Shown one piece after another: positions 34,534 to 43,913 of a stretch of DNA of 64,000 nt. Source of the DNA: an uncultured Chromatiaceae bacterium (GTDB taxonomy: Bacteria > Pseudomonadota > Gammaproteobacteria > Enterobacterales > Alteromonadaceae); the NCBI GenBank assembly GCA_937978655.1, contig CALJUX010000038.1, forward strand, positions 62,001 through 126,000. The letters run 5' to 3'. Below the pieces are notes generated by a model. It was not told the DNA's origin, did not search any database, and was given only the letters and a program-made list of their open reading frames with translations. Position numbers and translations under genes: made by a program. Each line of letters starts with the position of its first letter. Positions within the stretch are counted from its first letter, which is position 1.

Positions 34534-35496
34534 TTGAAAAAATCTCGCAGATTTAATGACCTGCTGCAGCGTTCCGACAGCGCAGCCAGCTTGTCGTTGC
34601 AGGGCCAGCTGCATTACCATCATGCAACTGTTGTTACCAGTGAGCCTGTTATGTCCGCTGCGATATTCGCCCCCGATGTGCCGCAGGTCGCAGTAGTGCT
34701 GAGCCTGCATCAGAAAACTGCGCTATTGCAGGTACTGACCCGCGAAGCCGGCCTGCACCTGCAGACCGATGCCACCTTTGATACCGACAGTCTGGGCAGC
34801 TTCAGCCGCGCCACGCCCCGGCAGGGTGATCAGCGTCAGGCTGCGCTGCACAAGGCCCGGCTGGCCGCCAGCCGCAATCAGCAGCGGTTTGGCCTGGGCA
34901 GTGAAGGCAGTTATGCCGCGGATCCGCGCTACCCCTGGATCTGTCTTGGTCTGGAACTGGTGACTTTGTGGGATGCGCAAACGCAGCGGGCGATCAGCGG
35001 CAGCGCGCAGGGCCCGTCGCCTTATCGCAGTCAGTATTGCCAGCGCTGGGCAGACGTGGTGGCGTTTGCCCGGCAAGTCGGCTTTCCGCAGCAATGGCTG
35101 CTGCTGTCCGCTGGCCAGGATCTGCCTGCCGTGGCCACTTATAGCGGGATCCGCGACTGGATGCAGCTGCAGCAACTGGCGGATGCGGCGTTCTCATCGG
35201 CCGGGGCGCTGTGGCTGGAAACTGACTATCGTGCCCACGCCTGTCCGGGCCGGCGGCCGCTGATTGCTCAGGCTGCTGCTGATTTGGCCCGCCGGTTACA
35301 GGCGCGCTGCCCCCAATGCCAGGCGGCAGATTTCAGTGTCAGTGCCCTGGTGCCCGGCGCGCGCTGTGCTGACTGTGGCTTGCCAACATCCCAGCCATGT
35401 CAGCGTATCTGCCGCTGCAGCTGTTGTGGGCATCAGACAACGCAGGCCATGCCGGAACCGGCGGCGCCACAGTATTGCCAGCATTGTAATCCCTGA
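34534..35496 (+). CDS. DUF6671-like protein with C-terminal zinc ribbon
   Basis: A 320-residue cytoplasmic protein resembling the uncharacterised DUF6671 family. Recognised elements are DTDSLGSFSR near residue 83, a FGLGSEGSYAADP segment near 117, ALWLETDYRAHACPGRR near 225, and a cysteine-rich tail with CPQC, CADC, CRCSCC and CQHC pairs ending in CNP. The paired cysteines would bind zinc. The start is a TTG, since the next ATG (34651) would remove part of the first conserved strand; no strong ribosome-binding site decides it. It is divergent from the chemoreceptor gene. Function unknown. Confidence 0.72.
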   Translation: MKKSRRFNDLLQRSDSAASLSLQGQLHYHHATVVTSEPVMSAAIFAPDVPQVAVVLSLHQKTALLQVLTREAGLHLQTDATFDTDSLGSFSRATPRQGDQRQAALHKARLAASRNQQRFGLGSEGSYAADPRYPWICLGLELVTLWDAQTQRAISGSAQGPSPYRSQYCQRWADVVAFARQVGFPQQWLLLSAGQDLPAVATYSGIRDWMQLQQLADAAFSSAGALWLETDYRAHACPGRRPLIAQAAADLARRLQARCPQCQAADFSVSALVPGARCADCGLPTSQPCQRICRCSCCGHQTTQAMPEPAAPQYCQHCNP

Positions 35497-35605
35497 ACGG
35501 CCGCAGCAAGACACTGCCGCGCTGGCCACAACAGCGCAATGACTGATGCATATCAAACCAACCCGGCTGAACATGCACTACATTAGAGATATCTGATGGG
35601 AGAGC

Positions 35606-35881
35606 ATGATGACCGAAACTCAAACCCTGCGTCTGCTGAAAGTGATTATGTTGTGTGGCATCAGCCTGCTGGTGCTGGGCCATTATTTGTGGTCCGGGCT
35701 GAAACTGCACGAAACCATGGGCGTTCAGGGCATTATCCTGATTGGGCTCTGTTGCGCACTGGGCCTGATTTTATCGTTGCCGACCAAAATTTATCTGACC
35801 TTATTACTGATGAAACGCGAGGCCGAGAAAAAAGCCGCCGCTGCCGCCGCTCAGGCTGCAGCTGAACCCCCTGACGCCTGA
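35606..35881 (+). CDS. Small integral membrane protein
   Basis: Not recognised. The 91 residues form two hydrophobic segments (VIMLCGISLLVLGHYLW and VQGIILIGLCCALGLIL) with a third weaker one, and a tail of Lys/Glu and Ala repeats (KREAEKKAAAAAAQAAAE). GGGAG lies upstream of the ATG. The last 31 bases overlap the 3' end of the convergent MFS gene. Confidence 0.65.
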   Translation: MMTETQTLRLLKVIMLCGISLLVLGHYLWSGLKLHETMGVQGIILIGLCCALGLILSLPTKIYLTLLLMKREAEKKAAAAAAQAAAEPPDA

Positions 35882-37098
35882 GCGCGTTCTTCGCGGCGCA
35901 GCAGCACGGCGGCCAGCGCCACAAAAACAGCGCCGGTCCACAGGATCCAGCTGGCCCCCAGCAGCGCAATCACACCGCCGGCCAGAGCAATAATCACATT
36001 GCCGCAGCACATCAGCAGCGTCAGCAACCCCATCACACGCCCCAGCCCAAGCGCACCAAACTGCTCGGTGCAATACACCTGAAACCAGGCGCTGAACATC
36101 GCATTCGGCACACCACACAACACCAGCCAGACCCAGGCCAGCGCGCCGCCGGTCCAGGGCAATATCCACAGCATCAACGCCAGCACCACCGCGGCATAAC
36201 GCGCACTGCGCAGCGCCGGGAAACGGCTGCCATACCGCGCCATGCCAACCGCACTGACCGTGGTCATCACCGCACACAAGGCGGCCGTGATCACACCGAT
36301 TTGCAGACCGCTGAATTGCTGCTGTTCCACCAACCACAAAGGGTAATATTCATAAAATGCATTGAGGCCAATGGTGTACAGCAGTTGCGCCGCAACCACC
36401 AGTTGCAGCGCCGGTGCCCGGACCAGCCGTAACGAGTTGTGCTGTTGCAACTGTTGCCAGAATGCCTGCCGGCCGGCAACCGGCTGGTCAGCCGGCAATA
36501 AAAAATACAGCAGCAATAAACAGGGCAACATGGCTGCCGCCGCGATCAAAAACGGCACTTCAACGCCCAGATGCATGGTCAGTCCGCCCAGCAGCGGCCC
36601 CACCAGCCAGGCGCCATACAAGGCGCTGTTCATCCAGCTAATCGCCACAGTCCGTTCAATTTGCGGATGCAAATCGGCGGCAATAGCCCGGCAGATACTG
36701 ACCGCACCTTCACATAAACCAGTCAGAAAACGAAACAACACAAAACCCGGATACCACTGTGCCGACAACGCCCAGGCCGAACCCAGATACCCGGCGATTG
36801 CCAGCGTCAGGGCCAGCGCCAGCACCCGGCGCCGGCCATAGTGGTCAGACAGTGCGCCCAGCGTTGCGCTGCCGAATAACATCCCCAGCGGATTGGCCGC
36901 CAGGGCAACCCCCAGCAGGATCTGCGGGGCAATCCCATACCAGTGATTAAAATCGTCGGGCACAGACGCCGCAAACAGCGGAGCCAGAATAGGGTAAGGT
37001 AAGGAGATGCCGGCAACGGCGATCAGACCAATCAGGCACACCACCGACAAGACAGCTTGCGGGTGGGCATAACGAACGGTGGCAACAGGTGATGACAT
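35851..37098 (-). CDS. MFS transporter
   Basis: Inner-membrane major-facilitator protein of 415 residues with twelve hydrophobic segments. Motif A is visible as GALSDHYGRRRVL in the loop after helix 2, and FRFLTGLCEGAVSICRA fits helix 4. This points to a drug- or metabolite-exporting branch rather than a sugar symporter, but the substrate cannot be told from sequence. GGAG lies five bases before the ATG. The 3' end overlaps the convergent small membrane protein gene. Confidence 0.85.
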   Translation of the reverse strand: MSSPVATVRYAHPQAVLSVVCLIGLIAVAGISLPYPILAPLFAASVPDDFNHWYGIAPQILLGVALAANPLGMLFGSATLGALSDHYGRRRVLALALTLAIAGYLGSAWALSAQWYPGFVLFRFLTGLCEGAVSICRAIAADLHPQIERTVAISWMNSALYGAWLVGPLLGGLTMHLGVEVPFLIAAAAMLPCLLLLYFLLPADQPVAGRQAFWQQLQQHNSLRLVRAPALQLVVAAQLLYTIGLNAFYEYYPLWLVEQQQFSGLQIGVITAALCAVMTTVSAVGMARYGSRFPALRSARYAAVVLALMLWILPWTGGALAWVWLVLCGVPNAMFSAWFQVYCTEQFGALGLGRVMGLLTLLMCCGNVIIALAGGVIALLGASWILWTGAVFVALAAVLLRREERAQASGGSAAA

Positions 37099-37229
37099 AA
37101 CAGCTCCGGTGCGGGGCTGTTATGCTAAAACGGCGGCGGCTACAGATGCAAGCAAACCGATCCGCCGCCTAAGGCCGCCTGACGCAGCAATGTCAGCGCG
37201 TCAGGGGCAGCGCAATATTCTGCGGCCTA

Positions 37230-37745
37230 TCAGGCTGCGCGATACGGCATTGGTCCCAGATAGTCTTTTTTACCAACGTCGACACCGTTGTGGCGCAGGA
37301 TGGCGTAAGTGGTCGTCAGATGGAAATAAAAATTCGGCAACACATGCTGGACCAGGAATTCTTCGCCACTCAGCGTTTTGCCTTCCCAACGCGGCTGCGT
37401 GATCACCTGCGTGGCTGCATTGGCAAAATCGGCCGCGGCAAAAGTCGCGAGATAAGCCTGCGTCTCGCGAATGCGTTGTTGCAACTGCTCCAGCGTGGTT
37501 TCATCATCGGCGTGTTTCGGCGCCTGCTCCACAGTGCCGGTCAGCCGCGCCACACCCAGTTTGGCGGTATCACAAGCGATCTGCACCTGACGGATCAGCG
37601 CAAACTGGTCCGGCGCCAGGCGGCTGTTCAGTAATACCGTGACATCGAACTTTTTACTGTCGGCATAGGCCGCAGCTTTTTGCAAAATGGCGCTGAGGTT
37701 GTCCAGCATCTTGCTGAATTGTGGCACTGTCAGTTGGTAAATCAT
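37230..37745 (-). CDS. DUF1993 family protein
   Basis: A 171-residue cytoplasmic helical protein matching the DUF1993 family. It has TVPQFSKMLDNLSAILQKA at the start, a LLNSRLAPDQFALIRQVQIACD segment near 40, and FLVQHVLPNFYFHLTTTYAILRHNGVDVGKKDYLG near the end. The fold is expected to resemble DinB-like four-helix bundles, with unknown biochemical role. GGAG lies six bases before the ATG. It is divergent from a LysE exporter. Confidence 0.9.
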   Translation of the reverse strand: MIYQLTVPQFSKMLDNLSAILQKAAAYADSKKFDVTVLLNSRLAPDQFALIRQVQIACDTAKLGVARLTGTVEQAPKHADDETTLEQLQQRIRETQAYLATFAAADFANAATQVITQPRWEGKTLSGEEFLVQHVLPNFYFHLTTTYAILRHNGVDVGKKDYLGPMPYRAA

Positions 37746-37886
37746 TGGTTTCTCCGCTCAGGCCCCATGCCCGTGCAACTGAGATGGGAGCGGCAACGGC
37801 CGATTTCAAGGCGGCGCTTGCAGCAAGGCACTGTGCAAGGTAATTTGTCGTTTTGCCGGTTCCGGCCTCTTTTTGCAAGGACACTC

Positions 37887-38513
37887 ATGGATGCAATCTG
37901 GTCTGCGCTGGCGATAGCCAGTGCTTTAGCGGTTGGCGCGGTCAGTCCGGGCCCAAGTTTTATTGTGGTGGCCCGCAATGCGATTGCGCTGTCGCGGCGA
38001 CATGGCCTTGCCACTGCCTGCGGTATGGGACTGGGCGCCGGGACTTTTGCGATGCTGGCGCTGTTGGGCGTCCACGCAGTACTGACCGCAGTGCCGATGG
38101 CATTCTGGGCGCTCAAAGTGCTGGGTGGCTTATATCTGCTGTATCTGGGCTTTCTGATTGTCCGTGGTGCCAAAGCGCCCCTGCAGGTGCAGACCGACAG
38201 CCCGGTGGCAATGATCAGCTTACGCCGGGCCTTTGTCGGCGGTTTACTGACCCAGCTCAGCAATCCGAAAACCGCAATTGTGTTCGCCAGTGTGTTTTCG
38301 GCGTTATTACCAGCCACCATTCCGCTGTGGTTTTACGCGGTGTTGCCATTATTGGCGCTGCTGATCGACGGCGGCTGGTACATTCTGGTGGCGTATCTGT
38401 TGTCCGCCGAAGCGCCCCGTCAGGCCTATCTGAAGTTTAAAGCCGGCATTGACCGCACCGCCGGCACTGTGATGGGCTTACTGGGGCTGAAATTAGTGCT
38501 GAGCGCCCCCTGA
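37887..38513 (+). CDS. LysE/RhtB-type amino-acid exporter
   Basis: Inner-membrane exporter of 208 residues with six hydrophobic segments. The family signature is SPGPSFIVVARNAI in the first helix region, followed by GLGAGTFAMLALLG, LGGLYLLYLGFLIVRG and a FVGGLLTQLSNPKTAIVFASVF stretch. RhtB-type members export homoserine, threonine, leucine or related compounds; which one applies here is unknown. AAGGA precedes the ATG at 37887; the frame open to 37680 lies across the divergent promoter. The end overlaps the convergent kinase gene by 21 bases. Confidence 0.92.
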   Translation: MDAIWSALAIASALAVGAVSPGPSFIVVARNAIALSRRHGLATACGMGLGAGTFAMLALLGVHAVLTAVPMAFWALKVLGGLYLLYLGFLIVRGAKAPLQVQTDSPVAMISLRRAFVGGLLTQLSNPKTAIVFASVFSALLPATIPLWFYAVLPLLALLIDGGWYILVAYLLSAEAPRQAYLKFKAGIDRTAGTVMGLLGLKLVLSAP

Positions 38514-39833
38514 GGCTGGTAAATGACTGAAGCTGTATTGCAGAGCAAATCCTTGAGTGACTGGCGGTAACGTCACTGCGCCGCCCAGTTGTGCCGTCAC
38601 CAGATTGTACAAAATAGACATGCCGAGCCCGGTGCAGCCATTGCTGCGCCCGGTGGTGTAAAAGGGTTCAAATATGTGTTTGCGGCTGCTGTCGGTCAGG
38701 CCGCAGCCATTGTCCTGATATTCAACAACACAGCCGCCGGCCAATGCCGTGATGATCACACGGATGCAGGGATCTGCCGGTTTGGTGCCGGCAAAACCAT
38801 GCTGAATGCTGTTCATCACCAGATTAGTCAGGATTTGGGTATGACTGCCGGGAATAGTGCGGACCTGCAGCCCCGCGGCGGCCTGCAATTCCAGCCGGAT
38901 CCCGGCTTTGTTGGTCAGTGGCGATAAAGTACTGAGGATTTGGCCAAAGTATTGCCGGACATCGATTTGGTGTTGCTCGTTGGAATGCTGGTCTGCCGCA
39001 GTACGCTTAAAATCCTGAATTAAATCGGCAGCGCGCTGTAAATTATGCTGCAACAACGGTAACGCCTGATGCATCGCACTGCAAAACTGTTGCAGCTGCG
39101 CGCGGCTGAGCTGATTGGCCGTCAGTTGCTGCTCCAGCTGGCTGAACTGACGCTCTATCACCCCCTGCGTGGTAACCGCCACGCCCAGCGGCGAGTTGAC
39201 TTCGTGCGCGATGCCGGCGACCAGATTCCCCAGCGCGGCCATTTTTTCCGACTCGACCAGCTGACGCTGCATCTGCTGTAAATCAGTCAGTGCCCGCGAC
39301 AATTCGGCGGTACGGCGGGCCACTTTGTCTTCCAGTTTACTGTTCAGCTCTTGCAATGCCCGCTCATAATCCTGCCGCTCCATTTCGGCTTCAATCCGGC
39401 CGCTGAAGATACTGAATAAGGTGGTAATGAGTTCGGGATTGTCGATGGGCCGGCGGTACATCGCCACCACAATGCCCAACACAGCGCCATGTAAATCGTG
39501 CAGCGGTGTGCCGACATAACCTTCAACCCCGAGGTCAATTAACATCTGATCCTGTGGAAACAGCTGCTGAATACCGCATGGATAAATACAATAGCTGTCG
39601 TCGGCGGCATTGGCGCAGGGGGTGTGCGCCAGCGAATACAGCAGATTGTCGGTCAGGGCGCCGTCAACCACCAGGGCCAGAGTTCTGGCGGTATAGGCCT
39701 GTCGGTCAAGTCGGGCGATAAAGGTAAAATCAGCCGCGATCACCTGCTGCAACTGCTGTGTGATCGCACAAAAAAAGGCTTCACCACGGGTATTGGCCAC
39801 GCCTTCGATGATTTTGCGTAATACCATGTCCAT
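38493..39833 (-). CDS. GAF-like sensor histidine kinase
   Basis: A 446-residue kinase with no membrane segment. Residues 1-165 look like a GAF domain. A coiled coil (RQDYERALQELNSKLEDKVARRTAELSRAL) leads to the phospho-acceptor His in MAALGNLVAGIAHEVNSPLG and an ATPase domain with NSIQHGF, DNGCGL and TGLGMSILYNLV. The TELxxAL..LQ layout is typical of cytoplasmic redox- or ligand-sensing kinases. GGGAG lies seven bases before the ATG at 39833. No response regulator is adjacent, so its partner is elsewhere. Confidence 0.9.
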   Translation of the reverse strand: MDMVLRKIIEGVANTRGEAFFCAITQQLQQVIAADFTFIARLDRQAYTARTLALVVDGALTDNLLYSLAHTPCANAADDSYCIYPCGIQQLFPQDQMLIDLGVEGYVGTPLHDLHGAVLGIVVAMYRRPIDNPELITTLFSIFSGRIEAEMERQDYERALQELNSKLEDKVARRTAELSRALTDLQQMQRQLVESEKMAALGNLVAGIAHEVNSPLGVAVTTQGVIERQFSQLEQQLTANQLSRAQLQQFCSAMHQALPLLQHNLQRAADLIQDFKRTAADQHSNEQHQIDVRQYFGQILSTLSPLTNKAGIRLELQAAAGLQVRTIPGSHTQILTNLVMNSIQHGFAGTKPADPCIRVIITALAGGCVVEYQDNGCGLTDSSRKHIFEPFYTTGRSNGCTGLGMSILYNLVTAQLGGAVTLPPVTQGFALQYSFSHLPASGGAQH

Positions 39834-40000
39834 GCACTTTCTCCCTGAGTTGTCATCGCCGTTGCCACAGGCCGCAGCGAATGTCACAGCTGCAGCAGGC
39901 ACAGGTTCAGGCACCAGAACAGGCAAAAAGCCCAGGGCAGAAAGCGGCCTGCCAGACATTCAGTGGCAGATCACCGAAGTCTGGACCGGCCGGCGCAGTA

Positions 40001-41920
40001 TTACAAATGGCTTTGTAAAAACTTCAGATAGGCTTGCTGGGCGCTGATGCGGTTGGCTTTTTTAACAAAACCGTGGCCTTCGTCCGGGAACAATACATAT
40101 TCCACCGGCACGCCGTTTTTCTTGATTGCCGCCACCATTTCGTCACTTTCAACCTGCAATACCCGCGGGTCGTTGGCGCCTTGTACCACCAGCACCGGCT
40201 TTTTCACTTTGTCGCCGTGAAATACCGGAGAGATACGGCGTAAGCGCTCACCGTCTTTGGCCGGATCACCCAGTTCGGCATACAAAGACTCGCGGAACGA
40301 TTCCCACCAAGGCGGGATACTTTCCAGGGTGCGCACCCAGTTGGTCACGCCAAAAATATTAATGCCGACTTTAAATTCGTCAGTAAACGCCATCGCCGCC
40401 ATCGTCAGATAACCGCCATAACTGCCGCCCATCACGCCGATGCGATCGTCAGCAATCCAGTCCAGCGACTGCAGGTATTTTTTGCCGTAGACGATGTCCT
40501 GTAAGTCATGTTCGCCATGTTTTAAATCATCGAGGTGGAAAAAGGTTTTGCCATAGCCGGCACTGCCACGATTGTTAACGGCAAGCACGGCATAACCCTG
40601 ATTCACCAGATGCTGGATGGAAGCGCTGTAACCAGTGCGCGACTGGCCACCAGGGCCGCCGTGGATCCAAAGCAGAGCCGGCACCTGCCCGGTATTGCTG
40701 GCTTGTTTTGGTTTGTACAGCAGCGCCGGAATTTGCAGACCATCAAAACTTGGGAACCGCACCACTTCACTGACGACCAGGACAGATTCATCAATGGCTT
40801 TGTCGAGCGCCTGCGTCAGCCGTTCTGCTTTCGGGCTGCCGATAGTCCAGACGTACAGATTCGACGGGCTGTTGTCGGCATTCAGATAAAAACTCAGGGT
40901 CTTGCCGTCGTCGGAGAATTCCACACTGCGTAGATCACCGGCCGGCAAGGCCGGTAAGCTGAGCGGCTGGCCACTTTGCTGGTCAACGATAGTTACCTTG
41001 GTCGCCGCATCCGCATTCACGCCTTCCACGCGGAATTTATTGTCGTGGCTAAAGCCGATGTACATGATGTCCCAGTCGGCTTTGCTGAACAGCGTGGCTT
41101 TGCCGGCGGCGATATCAAACGCCATGGCCTGGCTGAATTCCGACTGCTCGTCGGTGCCAAAAATCAGCGTTTTGCTGTCACGGCTGAAACTGTACACCTG
41201 ATGGGTGATATTACCCTGGTGCGGGGTAATTAAGGTTTCTGTTGGTTTTTCTGCTGATAAATCAACTAAATGCACATTGTTGTCAGCATTGGTACGCGAC
41301 TTAATCGCCGCAAGGTAACGCCCATCCGGGCTGATGCCGGCCACGTCGTACCCGGCGTTGTTCTGGTAGACCAAAGTGCGCTGATAGGTTTTGCCGTCGT
41401 ATTTATACAGGTCAAAAAATTTGGCGTCGCGCTCATTCGTCAGCACATAAAAACTGCCATCGGCCGCCCAGTCGACAAACATCGCTTTGAGCTTGTCGCC
41501 CGGCGTCAGGTCTTTCACGCTGCCATCCAATTCGCGCACGTACAAATGATGTAACTCATTGCCGCCCTGATCAGCGCTGTACAGCAGCCGGTCGTCCTGC
41601 GGGAACCAGCCCACCGGCATAATGGCGTCAGTGGCAGATTGCGTCAGCGCCTGCCAGCTTTTGCCATCCATGCTGACTTTATACAGATTAAACACGCCGC
41701 TTTCATCGGAAGCGACCAACATGGCATCGCCGCCGGCATTGATATCATTACCGATATAAGATTTGGTGGCGTAAAACTGCTCCGGGGTGTATTGGCTCAG
41801 TGTGGCCGGGGCAGCCACCGCGGCCGGTGCTGCAGAACTGGCCGGCGCTTCCGGCGCCTTGCCGCACGCCAGCAACAAGGCTGCCGTCAGCGTCAGCATT
41901 GGATAAGTGATTGTTTTCAT
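40001..41920 (-). CDS. S9-family peptidase, lipoprotein (DPP/acylaminoacyl type)
   Basis: Serine peptidase acting on oligopeptides outside the cytoplasm. The 639 residues start with a lipoprotein signal whose lipobox LLAC gives a lipidated Cys. A beta-propeller-like region (~40-370) holds repeats such as ISPDGRYLAAIKS, and an alpha/beta-hydrolase domain follows. The catalytic triad is Ser500 in GGSYGG, Asp584 in GANDPRV and His616 in DEGHGF. LLWIHGGPGGQ supplies the oxyanion region. AAGGG lies six bases before the ATG at 41920. It stands alone. Confidence 0.95.
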   Translation of the reverse strand: MKTITYPMLTLTAALLLACGKAPEAPASSAAPAAVAAPATLSQYTPEQFYATKSYIGNDINAGGDAMLVASDESGVFNLYKVSMDGKSWQALTQSATDAIMPVGWFPQDDRLLYSADQGGNELHHLYVRELDGSVKDLTPGDKLKAMFVDWAADGSFYVLTNERDAKFFDLYKYDGKTYQRTLVYQNNAGYDVAGISPDGRYLAAIKSRTNADNNVHLVDLSAEKPTETLITPHQGNITHQVYSFSRDSKTLIFGTDEQSEFSQAMAFDIAAGKATLFSKADWDIMYIGFSHDNKFRVEGVNADAATKVTIVDQQSGQPLSLPALPAGDLRSVEFSDDGKTLSFYLNADNSPSNLYVWTIGSPKAERLTQALDKAIDESVLVVSEVVRFPSFDGLQIPALLYKPKQASNTGQVPALLWIHGGPGGQSRTGYSASIQHLVNQGYAVLAVNNRGSAGYGKTFFHLDDLKHGEHDLQDIVYGKKYLQSLDWIADDRIGVMGGSYGGYLTMAAMAFTDEFKVGINIFGVTNWVRTLESIPPWWESFRESLYAELGDPAKDGERLRRISPVFHGDKVKKPVLVVQGANDPRVLQVESDEMVAAIKKNGVPVEYVLFPDEGHGFVKKANRISAQQAYLKFLQSHL

Positions 41921-42047
41921 GAAATACCCTTTTGATCTGGTTCGGTGCACTGGGGCGTCGTTAGACCAACGATCGCTGCAGCCAAACTAGAACAAATAAT
42001 CAGCAGGCACAATCATTAAAACAAAATTTTAACATTTGCCAATCTGA

Positions 42048-43304
42048 TCAGCCGCCACTGGGTGATGCGGCCGCGACCGGACCCTGCCGGCGCTGCTGCC
42101 ACCATAAGCAAGGGGTGGCCAGCAGGATAATCACCGCGGCATACCACATTAATGCGCCCAGCATCAGCATCAGGCCGAGACAGAGCGCCGCACTGAGCCA
42201 GGCCGTGGCATGATAACGGGCCGGTAACAGCTTCAGCGCCGCCAGCATAGACCCCAGATAAATCACCACAAACACGCCATTCACCCAGCCAATTAACGCC
42301 TCCAGCTGCTGGCTGAACGGTGCAGAACCGAGGATCACGGCCGCCATCAGGCCGATGATCAGATACAAAGCCCGCTGCGGCACCTGATGTCGGTTCAGCG
42401 GGCGGAACCACGCCGGCAGCACGCCCTGCTGACTGAAACTCCAGGTCAGCCGCGCCACGCTGGCGATATACACATTGACGGTCGCCAGACCACTGCACAG
42501 CCCCAGCACGCCAATCACCCACTGACCATAACCACCGCACAGCCGGTCAAATGCCTGCGCCATCGTCAGCGACTCGCCAGGCTGCGCTAAGGCCCACAAC
42601 AATGCACTGCAGCCAAGATAAATCAGCCCGACCAGCAACAGCCCAATCAGCAGCGCCGGCAGCATGTCCCTCGCCGGATCACGAAAATCCTGCGCCAGAT
42701 GGGTCATCGCCTCGACCCCGAGAAAACTCCAGAACCCCAGCGCCAGTGCAGCACTGACACCAGACCAGGCCGGCAGGGTCAGCGGCACGGCCGGCGCAGG
42801 CGTGCCATGCAGCATAAACAAACCAATCAGCAGCAGCACGACCGCGACAATCGCCAGCGTCAGGCCAAGTTGCAAGCGGGCTGACAGCTGAAAACCCACC
42901 CGGTTCAGACTAAACAACAGCAACAGAAACACCAGCTGACCCGGCAGCTGATACTGCCCCTCAAACCAGGGCGCAATAAAAGACCAGGTCATCAGCAGCG
43001 CGGCAGAACCTCCGACCGGCACCACCAGCAAAAACAACAAGCCCATCACCCGGCCGGCCACTGCACCAAAGGCCTCGCCGACAAAATGCGCCGGACCGGC
43101 CGCATTAGGGATAGCCCCGGCCAGCGCGCCAAAGATCACCGTTATAGGCACCGCCAGCAAGGTCAGCAGCAGCCAGATGCCAATCGCAGCACCACCGGCC
43201 TGCTGCAACGACAGCTGCGGCAGAATAAAAACCCCGGTACCCAATAAAGTGGTGGCCAGCAATGCGGCCCCCTGATAGCGGCCAATACCGCCTGTTGCTT
43301 TCAT
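42048..43304 (-). CDS. yjeH: APC-family amino-acid exporter, YjeH-like
   Basis: Inner-membrane transporter of 418 residues with about twelve hydrophobic segments. It resembles E. coli YjeH, an exporter of L-methionine and branched-chain amino acids. Shared features are LLGTGVFILPQ in the first helix, AAGPAHFVGEAFG, a FWSFLGVEAMTHLAQDFRDP stretch, and ATVNVYIASVARLTWS. The start at 43304 (MKATGGIG) is preferred over 43337 because GGAAG precedes it. An Lrp/AsnC-type regulator is divergent, 117 bases away, and probably controls it in response to amino acids. Confidence 0.87.
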   Translation of the reverse strand: MKATGGIGRYQGAALLATTLLGTGVFILPQLSLQQAGGAAIGIWLLLTLLAVPITVIFGALAGAIPNAAGPAHFVGEAFGAVAGRVMGLLFLLVVPVGGSAALLMTWSFIAPWFEGQYQLPGQLVFLLLLFSLNRVGFQLSARLQLGLTLAIVAVVLLLIGLFMLHGTPAPAVPLTLPAWSGVSAALALGFWSFLGVEAMTHLAQDFRDPARDMLPALLIGLLLVGLIYLGCSALLWALAQPGESLTMAQAFDRLCGGYGQWVIGVLGLCSGLATVNVYIASVARLTWSFSQQGVLPAWFRPLNRHQVPQRALYLIIGLMAAVILGSAPFSQQLEALIGWVNGVFVVIYLGSMLAALKLLPARYHATAWLSAALCLGLMLMLGALMWYAAVIILLATPCLWWQQRRQGPVAAASPSGG

Positions 43305-43421
43305 CAGAAGCTTCCGTTCAAATAGCAGAAAATACATTGTAACGCAGCGTCAGCCGCCAGTTTGTCAGGTCTTACCGCCAAATTGACGGTGCCGCCGGCA
43401 ATTTCACCGGAGTAGTCACGA

Positions 43422-43874
43422 GTGGATAAATTCGATCAGCAGATCCTGGCGCAGCTGCGGCAAAATGCCCGGCAAAGTATCTCAGAGATCGCCAGCAGTG
43501 TGCATCTGTCCCGCAGCGCCGTGACTGAGCGGATCCGCAAATTAGAACAACAAAAAGTTATTCTGGGTTATCAGGTTGTGTTGCAAACCACGGCTGAGGC
43601 TCAGGTCCGGGCTTATTTTGAACTGCAGCACAAAGCCGCCCGTTGTCAGGAACTGATCCCATTTTTACGCAGTTTTACCGAACTGAAATCGTGTCATGGT
43701 ATCAGTGGTGAGGTCGATTTGATGTTGTTTGTTGAAGCCGACAGTATGGCAAGGCTGCATCAGATCCGTGAACAGATTGACGCTCACCCCGATATCGTCC
43801 GGGTGCGCACTCATATGATCATGAGTCAGTGGTTTAGCAGGCAGGATGACGGATCCGCTGCGATGTCCGTGTAA
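43422..43874 (+). CDS. Lrp/AsnC-family transcription regulator
   Basis: A 150-residue regulator. The N-terminal helix-turn-helix (residues 1-60; ILAQLRQNARQSISEIASSVHLSRSAVTERIRKLE) is followed by an AsnC/RAM ligand-binding domain (VRAYFELQHK, ELKSCHGISGEVDLMLFVEA). Family members sense amino acids. The start is GTG. The divergent yjeH-like exporter is the likely target, an arrangement common for amino-acid exporters. Confidence 0.93.
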   Translation: MDKFDQQILAQLRQNARQSISEIASSVHLSRSAVTERIRKLEQQKVILGYQVVLQTTAEAQVRAYFELQHKAARCQELIPFLRSFTELKSCHGISGEVDLMLFVEADSMARLHQIREQIDAHPDIVRVRTHMIMSQWFSRQDDGSAAMSV

Positions 43875-43878
43875 AACA

Positions 43879-43904
43879 CCACAGGCCCGGCTGCGGGCCT
43901 GTGG
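43879..43904. terminator. Bidirectional hairpin between convergent genes
   Basis: A perfect 11-bp stem CCACAGGCCCG/CGGGCCTGTGG with a GCTG loop fills the 39-base space between the Lrp-type regulator and the convergent exported-protein gene. The T-run is short (TTTT on the minus strand), so termination is probable rather than certain. Confidence 0.65.
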
Positions 43905-43913
43905 TCGCTGAGT

